The translations under genes and the position numbers were made by a program. This document shows, piece after piece, positions 49,956-58,239 of a stretch of DNA of 64,000 bases (position 1 is its first letter; each line of letters opens with the position of its first letter). Location of the stretch: contig JACRPS010000034.1 in NCBI GenBank assembly GCA_016223085.1, positions 62,001-126,000 of the forward strand, read 5' to 3'. Below the pieces are notes generated by a model. The model had not been told where the DNA came from. It saw only the letters and a list, made by a program, of their open reading frames with translations, and searched no databases. Origin of the DNA: Chloroflexota bacterium. GTDB taxonomy: Bacteria; Chloroflexota; Anaerolineae; Aggregatilineales; Phototrophicaceae.

Positions 49956-50393
49956 CTACCCAGCGTTACCCCCATTATCTGAGGCGTGTGCCGCCTCAAT
50001 CGCAATTTCCGACAGATAATCCCACACACTGCGCCACGCCTGCTCGACCTCCGGCGTGAAGTCGCGTCCCAGGCCGGCCTTTAGCGTCCATACCAGCGCA
50101 TCACCCATGATCGGATAGTGTTCTGGCTTCACGCCATAGCTGACATGCTCCCGACCCATCAGTTGAATCTGCGGCCTGTGGCTGTCCAGCTCGTTCAGGC
50201 CGTTGACGGCGAACAGGATCATGGTGATGAGCTTGCGCCCCTGTGCGCGCGCATCGCCACGAAACATCGGGATCAGCGTGGGGTCAATTTCAAACAGGCG
50301 GTCGTAAAACAGCCGGGCGGCCACGTCAATATCCACGATAAATTTCTCAAACGTGGTCTGCACCAGCCACACCTGGCGTTCGGTTAAAGTCAT
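49956..50393 (-). CDS. Single-domain globin
   Basis: A 145-residue globin; ATG at 50393 with AGAAGGA before it. The pattern (LTERQVWLVQTTFEKF, AARLFYDRLFEIDPTLIPMF, RKLITMILFAVNGLNELD, LMGREHVSYGVKPEHYPIMG, DALVWTLKAGLGRDFTPEV) matches bacterial haemoglobin-like and neuroglobin-like proteins. The proximal heme His is in GREHVSYGV. It probably handles oxygen or nitric oxide in the cytosol. It lies between the TIR-UDG gene and the ArsA gene on the same strand. Confidence 0.88.
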   Translation of the reverse strand: MTLTERQVWLVQTTFEKFIVDIDVAARLFYDRLFEIDPTLIPMFRGDARAQGRKLITMILFAVNGLNELDSHRPQIQLMGREHVSYGVKPEHYPIMGDALVWTLKAGLGRDFTPEVEQAWRSVWDYLSEIAIEAAHASDNGGNAG

Positions 50394-50525
50394 AACAAAT
50401 CCTTCTGTCTGGTCAATGGCAGCCAGCCAATGTCCCGACAACTTCTGTTTTGTCTGGAAACTGGCAACCGGTAACTATGCCTATCGTACATCGGCAGGGG
50501 CATTTCCAACCTTAACGTCAGTTGA

Positions 50526-50541
50526 TGTAGACTGGTCTACA
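50526..50541. terminator. Short palindrome at the TIR-UDG stop
   Basis: TGTAGAC-TG-GTCTACA is a perfect 7-base-arm palindrome that includes the TAG stop of the TIR-UDG gene. It may be a shortened GTAG-type repeat or a simple 3' hairpin. Confidence 0.45.
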
Positions 50542-51628
50542 GGAACAGCTTCAGCTTCTCAAAATCCTGCCGCAGCGTTTCCTTCTGGCTGGCGCTGTAG
50601 AGTACAACGGCGGGGTGATACAGCGGCACGACGTGGATTTCGCCGTAGGGCAGGCGCGTTTTTATCAGCTTGCCGTGGAGCTGGCTGATCTTGCCGCGTT
50701 TCTCCGGCAAATCCAGCTTTTTGAGCATATATGACATGGCAAAGCCGCCCAGCGTGGCGATCACCGCCGGCTGGATGATGTCAATGATGCGGTCAACAAA
50801 TGGCGCGTAGAAGGCCAGTTCTTCCGGCAGCGGGTCGCGTTTGCCAGGAAAATCGAGCAGCACGTTGGTTACATATACGTCGTCGCGCTTCAGGCCGATG
50901 CCGCGTAGCATTTCCGCCAGCACGTCGCCGGATGGCCCGATGAACGGTCGCCCGGTGGCCGCTTCGTTTTTGCCCGGCGCTTCGCCGATGAACAGGATAT
51001 TGGCATCCGGGTTGCCCTCGCCCAGCACCGGAAAGTGCCGGTTTTCGATACGGTATGTGTACAGCGGGGATGAGGTTGCGCCCACCAGATCGTCGCGCAC
51101 GGCCTTCAGCGCCGCTTCCTTTTGGCGCAGCGTCTCGGAGTTGGCGCGGCCTTTGAACGAGGGATTGGCGGGAATGGCGCTTTTGATGGCAGTAGCCAGT
51201 TTTTCGACATCGCGTGAAAAATGCTGGTGGCTGAGTTCAACCGCGTTGCGGCGGCACAACGGGTGCAACTCATCCGGCAAATCGTTGGGGGAGGGCATCC
51301 GCGCCCGCCCGACCAGCACGGGAATCACCAGCTTGTTCTGCCGGAGCGCGCTGGCGATTTCAATCCGCACGAAGTCGTTCCACTGGTGCAGTCGCCGTTC
51401 GCCGGCATCGTCGGCGCAGTTCAGCCAGCCGGGGCCGATCACGGCGATCAGCACGTCACAGGATGCGACCGCATCTTCCAGCACCTGCACGAAGTCGGCG
51501 CCGGGCGGGATGCTGTCCACGTCCATAAACAGGTCGTCGCGCTGAAAGTGCTGCGCCAGATGATCGTAGAGGCGGCCAACGTACCCTTCGCTGTCCTGCC
51601 GGCGGTAGTTGATGAAGATGCGACTCAT
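50537..51628 (-). CDS. TIR domain fused to a cysteine-less family-4-like uracil-DNA glycosylase
   Basis: A 363-residue protein in one clean frame. Residues 1-150 are a TIR domain: RIFINYRRQDSEGYVGRLYD, the BB loop MDVDSIPPGADF, CDVLIAVIGPGWL and the helix NDFVRIEIASAL, where Glu90 is in the place of the catalytic Glu of NAD-cleaving TIRs. A linker (150-182) leads to the UDG domain: GEGNPDANILFIGEAPGKNE (motif A about 215-222), GRPFIGPSGDVLAEML and the late motif YHPAVVL (His338). Family 4/5 UDGs usually hold four cysteines; here they appear as Ala184, Ser187, Asp259 and Tyr274, so no iron-sulfur cluster is expected. Inferred role: recognition of uracil or modified bases coupled to TIR signalling, as in anti-phage systems. 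Neighbours give no further clue. Confidence 0.8.
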   Translation of the reverse strand: MSRIFINYRRQDSEGYVGRLYDHLAQHFQRDDLFMDVDSIPPGADFVQVLEDAVASCDVLIAVIGPGWLNCADDAGERRLHQWNDFVRIEIASALRQNKLVIPVLVGRARMPSPNDLPDELHPLCRRNAVELSHQHFSRDVEKLATAIKSAIPANPSFKGRANSETLRQKEAALKAVRDDLVGATSSPLYTYRIENRHFPVLGEGNPDANILFIGEAPGKNEAATGRPFIGPSGDVLAEMLRGIGLKRDDVYVTNVLLDFPGKRDPLPEELAFYAPFVDRIIDIIQPAVIATLGGFAMSYMLKKLDLPEKRGKISQLHGKLIKTRLPYGEIHVVPLYHPAVVLYSASQKETLRQDFEKLKLFL

Positions 51629-51650
51629 GGCTTCACCGATTCAATATTGG

Positions 51651-51680
51651 GTAGGGGCGGGTTTCTAAACCCCCCCCTAC
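51651..51680. repeat. GTAGGG-type palindrome before the TIR-UDG gene
   Basis: Arms GTAGGGGCGGGTTT and AAACCCCCCCCTAC with one mismatch. It occupies the gap between the glycosyltransferase-like gene and the TIR-UDG start, a place where it would sit in the 5' leader. Confidence 0.75.
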
Positions 51681-51716
51681 TATTGTAATACGAATCGAGC
51701 AGGTGACTGATAAGAC

Positions 51717-53672
51717 TCACCCGTTGGCTTCCGGCGGCGCGCCGTAACATTCACCCTGCATCGTGCTGCCGAAGCAGACACGGTTGCGCTCGCCCGTCAT
51801 TTCGATCACCTGCCGGTCGGGAAACAGCTTCAAAATCTGGTCACGCAGGCCAGGCGCGAGCGTATCCCAGGCGGCCACAATCTCGCTGTCGAGGTATGGG
51901 CTGGTGCCTGCCATCAGGCTGCCGTACGCCCGCCAGCGCACGTCCGCGCCGGCGATAATCACCAGCAGCGGACGGTCATCTTCACGGCGCGCTTTCACGG
52001 CTTCGATCAGCTCCGGACTGACCCAGTTGAAGCGGTACAGCGGCGTGATGCGCGGCGTGCTGTAGGCATACAGCGTGTACAGCAGCAGCGCCGCGAAGGC
52101 CGCGTACACTGGCCAGCGCCGCCAGCGCTGCGCCAGCCAGGCAATTGGCACGGCGGTGAGCACGGCCAGCCCCGTCAGCCCCTCGAAATAGTAGCGCGTG
52201 CTGTACAACTGCGAGCCAATCCAATAGGCGATGTACAGCCCGACCAGGCACAGCGGCACGGCCAGCAGTAGCCACGTCCAGGCGGCGCGCGGGTTCGGCT
52301 TATCCAGCAGCAGGAACGCAAACGGTAGCAGCATCCAGACCGCCCCCGCCCCCATCCAGGCGTAGGCAAACCTCGGGTTGCGCAGGTACGTTTCTACCGG
52401 CAGGGTAGTCGTCAGGAAAAACGCGGCCATACCGACCGCCAGCCAGATGGCCCACTTCCACCAGCGCCGCCCCAGGCCGAGGATGAGGCCGAATGGAAGC
52501 AGTATCCAGCTTACGCCGATCACCGGCCAGTACACGGCGCTCATTCGCAGCCGCAGCGATTCTTCCGGCATACCACCCAACTGCCAGCCGAACAAATCCG
52601 CCGCTGCCAGCGACAAATCCCATCGCGTCTGGCGGATGCCTTTTTCCAGCGTGTGGATATTGCGTCCATGCCCTTCGCCAAAGCCCACGTTGTCGTAGCT
52701 CCACACCAGTTCGTACAGGTTTTGCCGGGGGTCGCCAGTGGCGGCGTACTGGTACAGCGGAATCAGCAGGCTGACGAGCAGCGTGGCGGCGGCCAGCGCC
52801 AGCAAAGGGATGAGCACCGACATAAAACGTTGGCGTGGCTGTAGGGACACGATATATCGTGTCCCTACGGAGATTTCGTTCGAGTCTATGGAGGAGCGAA
52901 CCGCCGGTTCGCCCCTACGGGTGTCTGCAAGCGTATTCTCATCCGTGTAGAGGAGCGTCTCAGACCCTCCCCTACGCAGGAACGGTTGAATTAATCGCAC
53001 GCCGCTGTAGGCCACCAGTGGCGCGGCAACCCCTACCCCCGCCAGCGGACGGTTGGCGACCAGCAGCCCCAGCGCCAGCCCGCCCACCACGCCCCAGCGC
53101 AGCGCAGACGACCGTTGGCGGGCGCGTTCCATGCGCCAGTAGGCCCACAAAAACAGGGTGGCCGCAAACAGCGCCGAGGTGTGCCCCATCAGCGTGCCGT
53201 TGAGCAGCAGCGCCATCGGCGAAAAGGCCGTCAGCGCGGCGGCGAACACGCCCGTATCCGGGTTAAAGAGGTCGCGGCCCAACCGGTACACCAGCGCCAC
53301 CGTCAATGCTGTCAGAAAGGCGTTGATAACCCAGGGCTGACCCATCACAACGCCACCGGCCAGCAGCAGCGGCCAGCCCAGCGGATATTTGCCGAAGCGT
53401 TTGCCGCCCCGGTCCACCACAAACGGCTGCCAGAAGGGACGCGCCGGGCTGGGCGATTCGATTACCATGTCCCCGCGCGCCAGCGTGCGCGCCTGAAATA
53501 GATAAGCCATCTCGTCTTCCAGGTGCGGCAGGCGTTCGTAGACGGTGCGGCTGACAAGCGCCGTCATGCAGAAGCTGAACAGCGCCAGCAATAAGGCAAG
53601 CAGGTGATGATAATTCAACGATGGCTTGACGACGCTCATTTCGGTTTGGGGTAAGGTGGATGACTGATTCAT
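51717..53672 (-). CDS. GT39/ArnT-like membrane glycosyltransferase with in-frame repeat insert
   Basis: A 651-residue polytopic protein with about 12 membrane helices. The first loop has HLEDEMAYLFQARTLARGDM, with the acidic pair expected for GT-C enzymes that use lipid-linked sugars. Later come GKYPLGWPLLLAGGVVMGQP and FSPMALLLNGTLMGHTSALF. Residues 233-278 are a hydrophilic insert encoded by three palindromic repeats (RRGGSETLLYTDENTLADT, RRGEPAVRSSIDS, VGTRYIVSLQP) between two membrane segments. The C-terminal part (KARREDDRPLLVIIAGADVR) is outside the membrane. It would glycosylate lipid or protein at the envelope; donor and acceptor are unknown. Confidence 0.75.
   Translation of the reverse strand: MNQSSTLPQTEMSVVKPSLNYHHLLALLLALFSFCMTALVSRTVYERLPHLEDEMAYLFQARTLARGDMVIESPSPARPFWQPFVVDRGGKRFGKYPLGWPLLLAGGVVMGQPWVINAFLTALTVALVYRLGRDLFNPDTGVFAAALTAFSPMALLLNGTLMGHTSALFAATLFLWAYWRMERARQRSSALRWGVVGGLALGLLVANRPLAGVGVAAPLVAYSGVRLIQPFLRRGGSETLLYTDENTLADTRRGEPAVRSSIDSNEISVGTRYIVSLQPRQRFMSVLIPLLALAAATLLVSLLIPLYQYAATGDPRQNLYELVWSYDNVGFGEGHGRNIHTLEKGIRQTRWDLSLAAADLFGWQLGGMPEESLRLRMSAVYWPVIGVSWILLPFGLILGLGRRWWKWAIWLAVGMAAFFLTTTLPVETYLRNPRFAYAWMGAGAVWMLLPFAFLLLDKPNPRAAWTWLLLAVPLCLVGLYIAYWIGSQLYSTRYYFEGLTGLAVLTAVPIAWLAQRWRRWPVYAAFAALLLYTLYAYSTPRITPLYRFNWVSPELIEAVKARREDDRPLLVIIAGADVRWRAYGSLMAGTSPYLDSEIVAAWDTLAPGLRDQILKLFPDRQVIEMTGERNRVCFGSTMQGECYGAPPEANG
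52841..52975. repeat. Three palindromic repeats inside a coding region
   Basis: The members are at 52841-52868 (arms GTAGGGACACGATA), 52890-52918 (left arm decayed to GGAGGAGCG, right CGCCCCTAC) and 52947-52975 (GTAGAGGAGCGTC, right GACCCTCCCCTAC). They lie within the membrane glycosyltransferase gene, in a phase that avoids the TAG hidden in each end, and keep the frame open. Confidence 0.85.
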
Positions 53673-53745
53673 GGCGCGGAATTATACCCGCTGTTGAAGC
53701 GGTTGGCAGCGCAGGCTTAATGGTCTGCACCATCCTGAAACATGA

Positions 53746-53751
53746 TATAAT
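53746..53751 (+). promoter_or_regulatory. -10 element before the YVTN propeller gene
   Basis: A perfect TATAAT 30 bases before the ATG. No good -35 is seen at the right distance. Confidence 0.4.
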
Positions 53752-53781
53752 GGTTGAAACAATAATGTTATAGGGGGATTT

Positions 53782-55134
53782 ATGCGCGCCTGCTTCGTCC
53801 GCTGCCTGCGTTCCGGTCTGGCGCTGGCGGCGCTCCTTCTGGCCGTTTATCCAACCACCGCTGAAGACACGGTACTGATTCCCGCCCAGTGTTTGACCGC
53901 CGTCGCCAATCCTCTGACCCATAAAGTTTACTGCGCGTCGAACGGAATTGTCGTGATTGACGGCGTGACCAATACCGTCATCAAAACGATTGAAGTCGGT
54001 GATGTTACGAATACTGGTATCGGGAACATGGCGATTAATCCGGCCAGGGAACGGCTGTACGGCATTGATAATAAGCTGCCGGCCAATGTGGTTGTCGTTG
54101 ACACCGCGACCGATTCGCTGCTCACTACTATCCCCACTGTGGGAGGTGCTGGTCCCGGAATTGCGGTAAACAGTGTTTCAAACCGCATCTATGTAGGCTA
54201 CATGCTTACGCGCGAACTGGCTGTCATTGACGGTAACACCAATACCGTTATACAAACGGTTGATTTAGGAAATAAAAGGCCGAACGAAGTCGCTGTGAAT
54301 TCCACGACTAATCACATTTACGTATCGTTTGCGACGTTCGATGGGACTTACGATGTCCCGCCTTATGGCCTGCTGGTGCTGGACGGCACTTCGTTATCCG
54401 TGATCAAGACGCTGCCAATGGTATCCGCTGCCAACCGAATCAGCGTGAATGAAACGACCAGACAGGTATACCTATCCGTGACCGAGCCAGATTCCTTTAA
54501 TGGGCATGTGATTCAGCTTGACGGATATACCAATACGGTGGTGGTGGATGTTCCGCTGCCTGACGCATTGAACAGCATAGCCGTCAACAGTTATAACGAT
54601 CACATTTACCTTCCAGCGGTCAACAGCGATGTCAATTCAGGCAGGGTTTATATCCTGGACGCGCTCACCCTCACTATCGTGGATGTAAAACCGATTGGAA
54701 CTGCTGTTTATGATGTGACCTTCGACCCCGTGACCAGTCTGGTTTACGCGGTCGCGTTGGATGATGTGGAAGCTATTGCAGTACAGCAGTTATCCCGCTC
54801 GCTTGCAGCAGGTAGCAGCGGCAATACCATCGCCGTTTTTCAGGATAGTCTGCCGCGTCCGGTTGGCCCCAAACGCAACGTCTATGATACCCATACCCCC
54901 ACGCTCACCTGGGGTCCCATCACCTGGGCGGCAGGCTACCGGCTGGAGGTGGATAATAACAACAGTTTTTCCAGCCCGGAGTTTGTGTATGACGATGCCC
55001 ATAACCCGACAGCATTTGCATTGACCGATTATCTCAACAACGGGCGTTATTTCTGGCGGGTGCAGGCAAAACGTGCCAACGGTCAACCGGGTGCCTGGAG
55101 CGCGGTAGACAGCTTTAGCATTGCCGCGCCGTAA
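53782..55134 (+). CDS. Secreted YVTN-type beta-propeller protein
   Basis: A 450-residue protein. An N-terminal signal (SGLALAALLLAVYPTTAEDT) is followed by seven blades of the YVTN kind, recognised by repeats like VIDGVTNTVIKTIEVGD, VVDTATDSLLTTIPTVGG, VIDGNTNTVIQTVDLGNKRP and LDGYTNTVVVDVPLPDAL. Residues 350-450 form a fibronectin-type-III-like domain (DTHTPTLTWGPITWAAGYRL, YFWRVQAKRANGQPGAWSAV). Probably surface-exposed, binding a protein or polysaccharide. The base use is slightly less G/C-rich than its neighbours. Confidence 0.8.
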   Translation: MRACFVRCLRSGLALAALLLAVYPTTAEDTVLIPAQCLTAVANPLTHKVYCASNGIVVIDGVTNTVIKTIEVGDVTNTGIGNMAINPARERLYGIDNKLPANVVVVDTATDSLLTTIPTVGGAGPGIAVNSVSNRIYVGYMLTRELAVIDGNTNTVIQTVDLGNKRPNEVAVNSTTNHIYVSFATFDGTYDVPPYGLLVLDGTSLSVIKTLPMVSAANRISVNETTRQVYLSVTEPDSFNGHVIQLDGYTNTVVVDVPLPDALNSIAVNSYNDHIYLPAVNSDVNSGRVYILDALTLTIVDVKPIGTAVYDVTFDPVTSLVYAVALDDVEAIAVQQLSRSLAAGSSGNTIAVFQDSLPRPVGPKRNVYDTHTPTLTWGPITWAAGYRLEVDNNNSFSSPEFVYDDAHNPTAFALTDYLNNGRYFWRVQAKRANGQPGAWSAVDSFSIAAP

Positions 55135-55144
55135 AAGCCCACGC

Positions 55145-55173
55145 TTGTCACGCCCTCTTTCGGCGTTTATAAT
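55145..55173 (+). promoter_or_regulatory. Sigma70-type promoter for rplI
   Basis: TTGTCA, a 17-base spacer and TATAAT, about 75 bases before the L9 start: a near-perfect promoter, as expected for a ribosomal protein gene. Confidence 0.85.
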
Positions 55174-55247
55174 ACGACTTTGCTTTCCGCAAGATACACA
55201 GCGCAGCGCCCGGCGGGGCCGTTGCCGATTTTGAGGGTGAAATTTCC

Positions 55248-55880
55248 ATGAAAGTGATCCTGCTTGCAGATGTCTACAAACAAGGCGTGGCCGGGGAAGT
55301 TGTTGAAGTGGCGGACGGCTATGCGCGGAATTACCTGATTCCGAAGAAACTGGCCGCCAAAGCCACGCCGGCGGAACTGGCGAAGGCCGACAAACTGCGC
55401 GAAACCGCTGCGGCCCGCAAGGCGGAACTGGAAGGCCGCCTGAACGAAGTGGCACGCCAGATTGATGGTGTGGAACTGGTGTTTGGCCGCCGCGCCGCCA
55501 ATACCGGCAAGCTGTTTGGGTCCGTCACCACGACCGAAATCACCGAGGCGCTGCGGGAAAAGACCGGGGTGGACATCAACCGCCGCCGCCTGAGTATGCA
55601 GGCGCTGCGCGAAGTGGGCACGTATGACATCCCGGTGCGGCTGGGCACGGATGTCTCGCCAACCCTGCGCGTGATCGTGATGCGCGAAGAAGAACTGCCC
55701 GCGTATCTGGCGGCCCAGGGTGGCGCGGCGGAAGCCGAGCAACCGCAGACCGTGGTCGAAGCGGTGCAGAACGCGGTTGAAAACGCGGTCGAAGCCGTGA
55801 CCGGCGCGGTCGAGTCGGTGGCGGAACGCGTGGCCGACGCGCTGACGCCGGGCGACGAGCCGGCAGGCGGCGCTCAGTAA
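55248..55880 (+). CDS. rplI: Ribosomal protein L9 with long C-terminal extension
   Basis: A 210-residue protein. The N-terminal L9 domain (MKVILLADVYKQGVAGEVVE, ADGYARNYLIPKKLAAKATP) and the C-terminal L9 domain (KLFGSVTTTEITEALREKTG, LSMQALREVGTYDIPVRLGT) are complete at about residue 150. A 60-residue tail follows, made of Ala, Glu and Val heptad-like units (VVEAVQNAVENAVEAVTGAV, ESVAERVADALTPGDEP), likely helical. Usual L9 is near 150 residues, so the tail is unusual. Bound by a clear promoter and terminator, the gene is monocistronic. Confidence 0.92.
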   Translation: MKVILLADVYKQGVAGEVVEVADGYARNYLIPKKLAAKATPAELAKADKLRETAAARKAELEGRLNEVARQIDGVELVFGRRAANTGKLFGSVTTTEITEALREKTGVDINRRRLSMQALREVGTYDIPVRLGTDVSPTLRVIVMREEELPAYLAAQGGAAEAEQPQTVVEAVQNAVENAVEAVTGAVESVAERVADALTPGDEPAGGAQ

Positions 55881-55909
55881 CCTTCCTCTCGCTGATGTTG
55901 AAAAAATGG

Positions 55910-55947
55910 GACCCCGCCGGTATAACCGTTGTCGGGGTCGCTTTTTT
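55910..55947 (+). terminator. Rho-independent terminator of rplI
   Basis: GACCCCG and CGGGGTC form a stem with an internal hairpin (CGGT/ACCG) and a run of six T. Confidence 0.9.
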
Positions 55948-55979
55948 AATGCAGGTGGGGGCTGGTACAATTACACGCT

Positions 55980-57233
55980 ATGGATGCACAGTCACTAGGC
56001 CGCTATCTGCGCGAAACCCGTGAGGCCAGGGAACTGACACTCGACGACGCGGAGCAGTCCTTACGGATTCGCCGCCGCATCCTTGAGTCGTTTGAACTGG
56101 GTGATTTCACGGTCAGGGATGCTTCCGCTGTCCAGATTCGCGGTTTTATCCGCAATTACGCCCGCTACCTGGGGCTGGACGAAGACCGGGTGGTGGCACA
56201 TTACGATGCCTCGCTGGTGGAAGCGCAGCGCCGCAACGGCAAACGACGCGGCAAACGCGACACGCAGCCGTTCGCGCCGGTTGGCCCGCGCTCGATCACC
56301 GACACCAACCCGGCGCTGCCGCCGGTGGTGGTCGCTCCGGTTCGGGAGCGTCGTGGTAGTTTCCTCAACACACTGGCGCTGCTGCTGGTCGCGCTGGCAG
56401 CGGTGGCCGTGATTGTGTTTGTGGCTGCCCAGTTGATTACCCAGCCGCCGGATACCACCGTGCCGCCGGGACCAGATGGGGACATCCTGGTTGAACTCCC
56501 ATCGTCACCGACCTTTACGCCGATGCCCACCTTTGCCATCGGACCGACGCCCACGCCGCTGGCGATTGCCGGCGCGGCGCAGGTCTATGATGGGCGCGGT
56601 GTGCTGGTGACGATCAATATGGTGCAGCGAAGCTGGCTGCGGATTATCAGCGACGGCGTGGAGCAGTTTGCCGGCGTGGCGCGCCCCGGCCAGCCGCCGC
56701 TGGAATACCGCGCCAACGAGTCGGTCAGCATCACCGCCAGCAATGCCGAGGCGCTGGTAGTGACGTACAACGGCCAACCGCAGGGCGCGTTTGGCGGGCG
56801 CGGTCAGAAAGTGGACATCACCTTTACCATGAACGGTGTGCAGGTCAGTTCCGGGCCGGGCTTTGACCCAACTTCGGAATTTACACCGACGCCGCCGCCG
56901 ACCTCCGCGATTGACGTGCAGGGGATGATTGCGGCGCTGACGCCCAGTAATACCCCCGGCCCCAGCCCAACCGCCAGCGATACACCGACGGCGTCGTTTA
57001 CACCAACGATTACCCTCACACCTTCGATCACACCCACACCAAGCGATACGCCGACGATCACACCCACGCCGAGCAACACCGCGCCGCCCACCAATACGCT
57101 GCCACCGACACGCACGCCGCTGCCAACCAGCACGCCGACGGCGACGCGCACACCACTGCCGCCCACGCCGACGGCGGTGCTGCCACCGCGTGTGACGCAG
57201 GAGGGCCTCCCGCCGACGAAACCGGCGGGATAA
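55980..57233 (+). CDS. RodZ-like HTH membrane protein with Thr/Pro tail
   Basis: A 417-residue protein. The helix-turn-helix part (SLGRYLRETREARELTLDDA, LRIRRRILESFELGDFTVRD, VQIRGFIRNYARYLGLDEDR) is typical of RodZ-like proteins. A membrane segment (LNTLALLLVALAAVAVIVFV) lies at about 128-150, and a beta-rich external domain (VLVTINMVQRSWLRIISDGV, PPLEYRANESVSITASNAEA) at about 200-280. The last 120 residues are Thr/Pro/Ser runs (TPTITLTPSITPTPSD), probably a wall-spanning or glycosylated stalk. RodZ links the cell-shape cytoskeleton to wall synthesis; its tail is longer than usual. Confidence 0.8.
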   Translation: MDAQSLGRYLRETREARELTLDDAEQSLRIRRRILESFELGDFTVRDASAVQIRGFIRNYARYLGLDEDRVVAHYDASLVEAQRRNGKRRGKRDTQPFAPVGPRSITDTNPALPPVVVAPVRERRGSFLNTLALLLVALAAVAVIVFVAAQLITQPPDTTVPPGPDGDILVELPSSPTFTPMPTFAIGPTPTPLAIAGAAQVYDGRGVLVTINMVQRSWLRIISDGVEQFAGVARPGQPPLEYRANESVSITASNAEALVVTYNGQPQGAFGGRGQKVDITFTMNGVQVSSGPGFDPTSEFTPTPPPTSAIDVQGMIAALTPSNTPGPSPTASDTPTASFTPTITLTPSITPTPSDTPTITPTPSNTAPPTNTLPPTRTPLPTSTPTATRTPLPPTPTAVLPPRVTQEGLPPTKPAG

Positions 57234-57243
57234 GGTTGGGTAC

Positions 57244-57272
57244 TGTAGGGACATGGCCGCCATGTCCCTGCA
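57244..57272. repeat. GTAGGG-type palindrome
   Basis: Arms TGTAGGGACATGG and CCATGTCCCTGCA around CCG, right after the RodZ-like stop. It lies between two genes on the same strand. Confidence 0.82.
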
Positions 57273-57327
57273 TTTTTTACTTCAAATGCGTGTTTTGATT
57301 TTGCTGCCGCGAAAGGCTCATGTGTTT

Positions 57328-58173
57328 ATGAAACTGTCCACTGCCGATCTCGTGCTTGCCCGCGATGCTGCGATTGACCTGCAAACGCATACGATTTACA
57401 GCGATGGTGTCTGGCTGCCAGACCAGCTTATTGACTATCTGGCAGGTGAAGGCTTTGGTCTGGCCGCCATCACTGACCATGACCGGGTGGATACGCTGGT
57501 GTCGCTGCAACGGCTGGCGCTGGAAAAAGGGTTTCCGCTGCTGGTTGCCGTAGAGATGACCACCACCTGGAAAGGTGAGCTGGTTGACATACTTTGTTAC
57601 GGCTTTGACCCGGAGAACAACTATTTGGCTGAACTGGCGCAGGACGTGGCCCGCCGCCAGCGCGAGAACACCATGCAGGTCTGCAACTTCTTTCACCAGC
57701 AGGGATACACACTTGCCGAAGACGAAATAACGGCCATCCTCGATCTTCCAGGTTCAGGACAACCGTTCGCGCTGGCCGCCCTCCTTAAGAAAGGTGGCTA
57801 TGAAACACCGGGCAAAATGCTGCGCGAGGCCGGCTGTGATTTTGCCACCAGCGACCCGGCGGCGGTCGTGGATGCGGCGCACCGCAGCAGCGCAGTGGCG
57901 CTGATTGCTCACCCTGGGCGAAGTGATGGCTTTGTGTGTTTTGACACGGATTTGCTGGACGAACTGCGCCGGGACGTGCCGGTAGACGGCCTTGAAGTTT
58001 ATTACCCTGCCCATGCGCCGGAACAGATGGAGATGTATCGGGAATATGCGGAAAAACATGGCTTGCTGACCAGTTCCGGCTCGGATTCGCATGGCCCGGA
58101 TAAAAAGCCGATCAAGTATCCGGCGCAGTTGAGCCGAAACCTGCTGGAGCGACTGGGTATCCAGGTGAAATAA
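57328..58173 (+). CDS. PHP-domain phosphoesterase-like protein
   Basis: A 281-residue protein; ATG at 57328. The PHP motifs are DLQTHTIYSDGVW (the usual first His is Gln, the second His stays), LAAITDHDRVDTL, VAVEMTTTWKGELVDIL, VALIAHPGRSDG and SSGSDSHGPDKKP. Most metal ligands are kept, so it could still be an active phosphoesterase, as Gln is seen at this position in some family members. Substrates of relatives include 3',5'-nucleoside bisphosphates. Probably expressed with the downstream deaminase gene. Confidence 0.75.
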   Translation: MKLSTADLVLARDAAIDLQTHTIYSDGVWLPDQLIDYLAGEGFGLAAITDHDRVDTLVSLQRLALEKGFPLLVAVEMTTTWKGELVDILCYGFDPENNYLAELAQDVARRQRENTMQVCNFFHQQGYTLAEDEITAILDLPGSGQPFALAALLKKGGYETPGKMLREAGCDFATSDPAAVVDAAHRSSAVALIAHPGRSDGFVCFDTDLLDELRRDVPVDGLEVYYPAHAPEQMEMYREYAEKHGLLTSSGSDSHGPDKKPIKYPAQLSRNLLERLGIQVK

Positions 58174-58239
58174 CCAATCTTTGTTGAACAGGATGGACAG
58201 CCTTTACCCATAGCATTGGCTTACCAGAAAGGACATCCG

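Noticed and set aside
52841-52975. Possibility that the repeats mark two separate genes or a pseudogene break in the glycosyltransferase-like gene
   Set aside because: The frame is open across all three repeats and membrane segments continue on both sides, so one protein is more likely.
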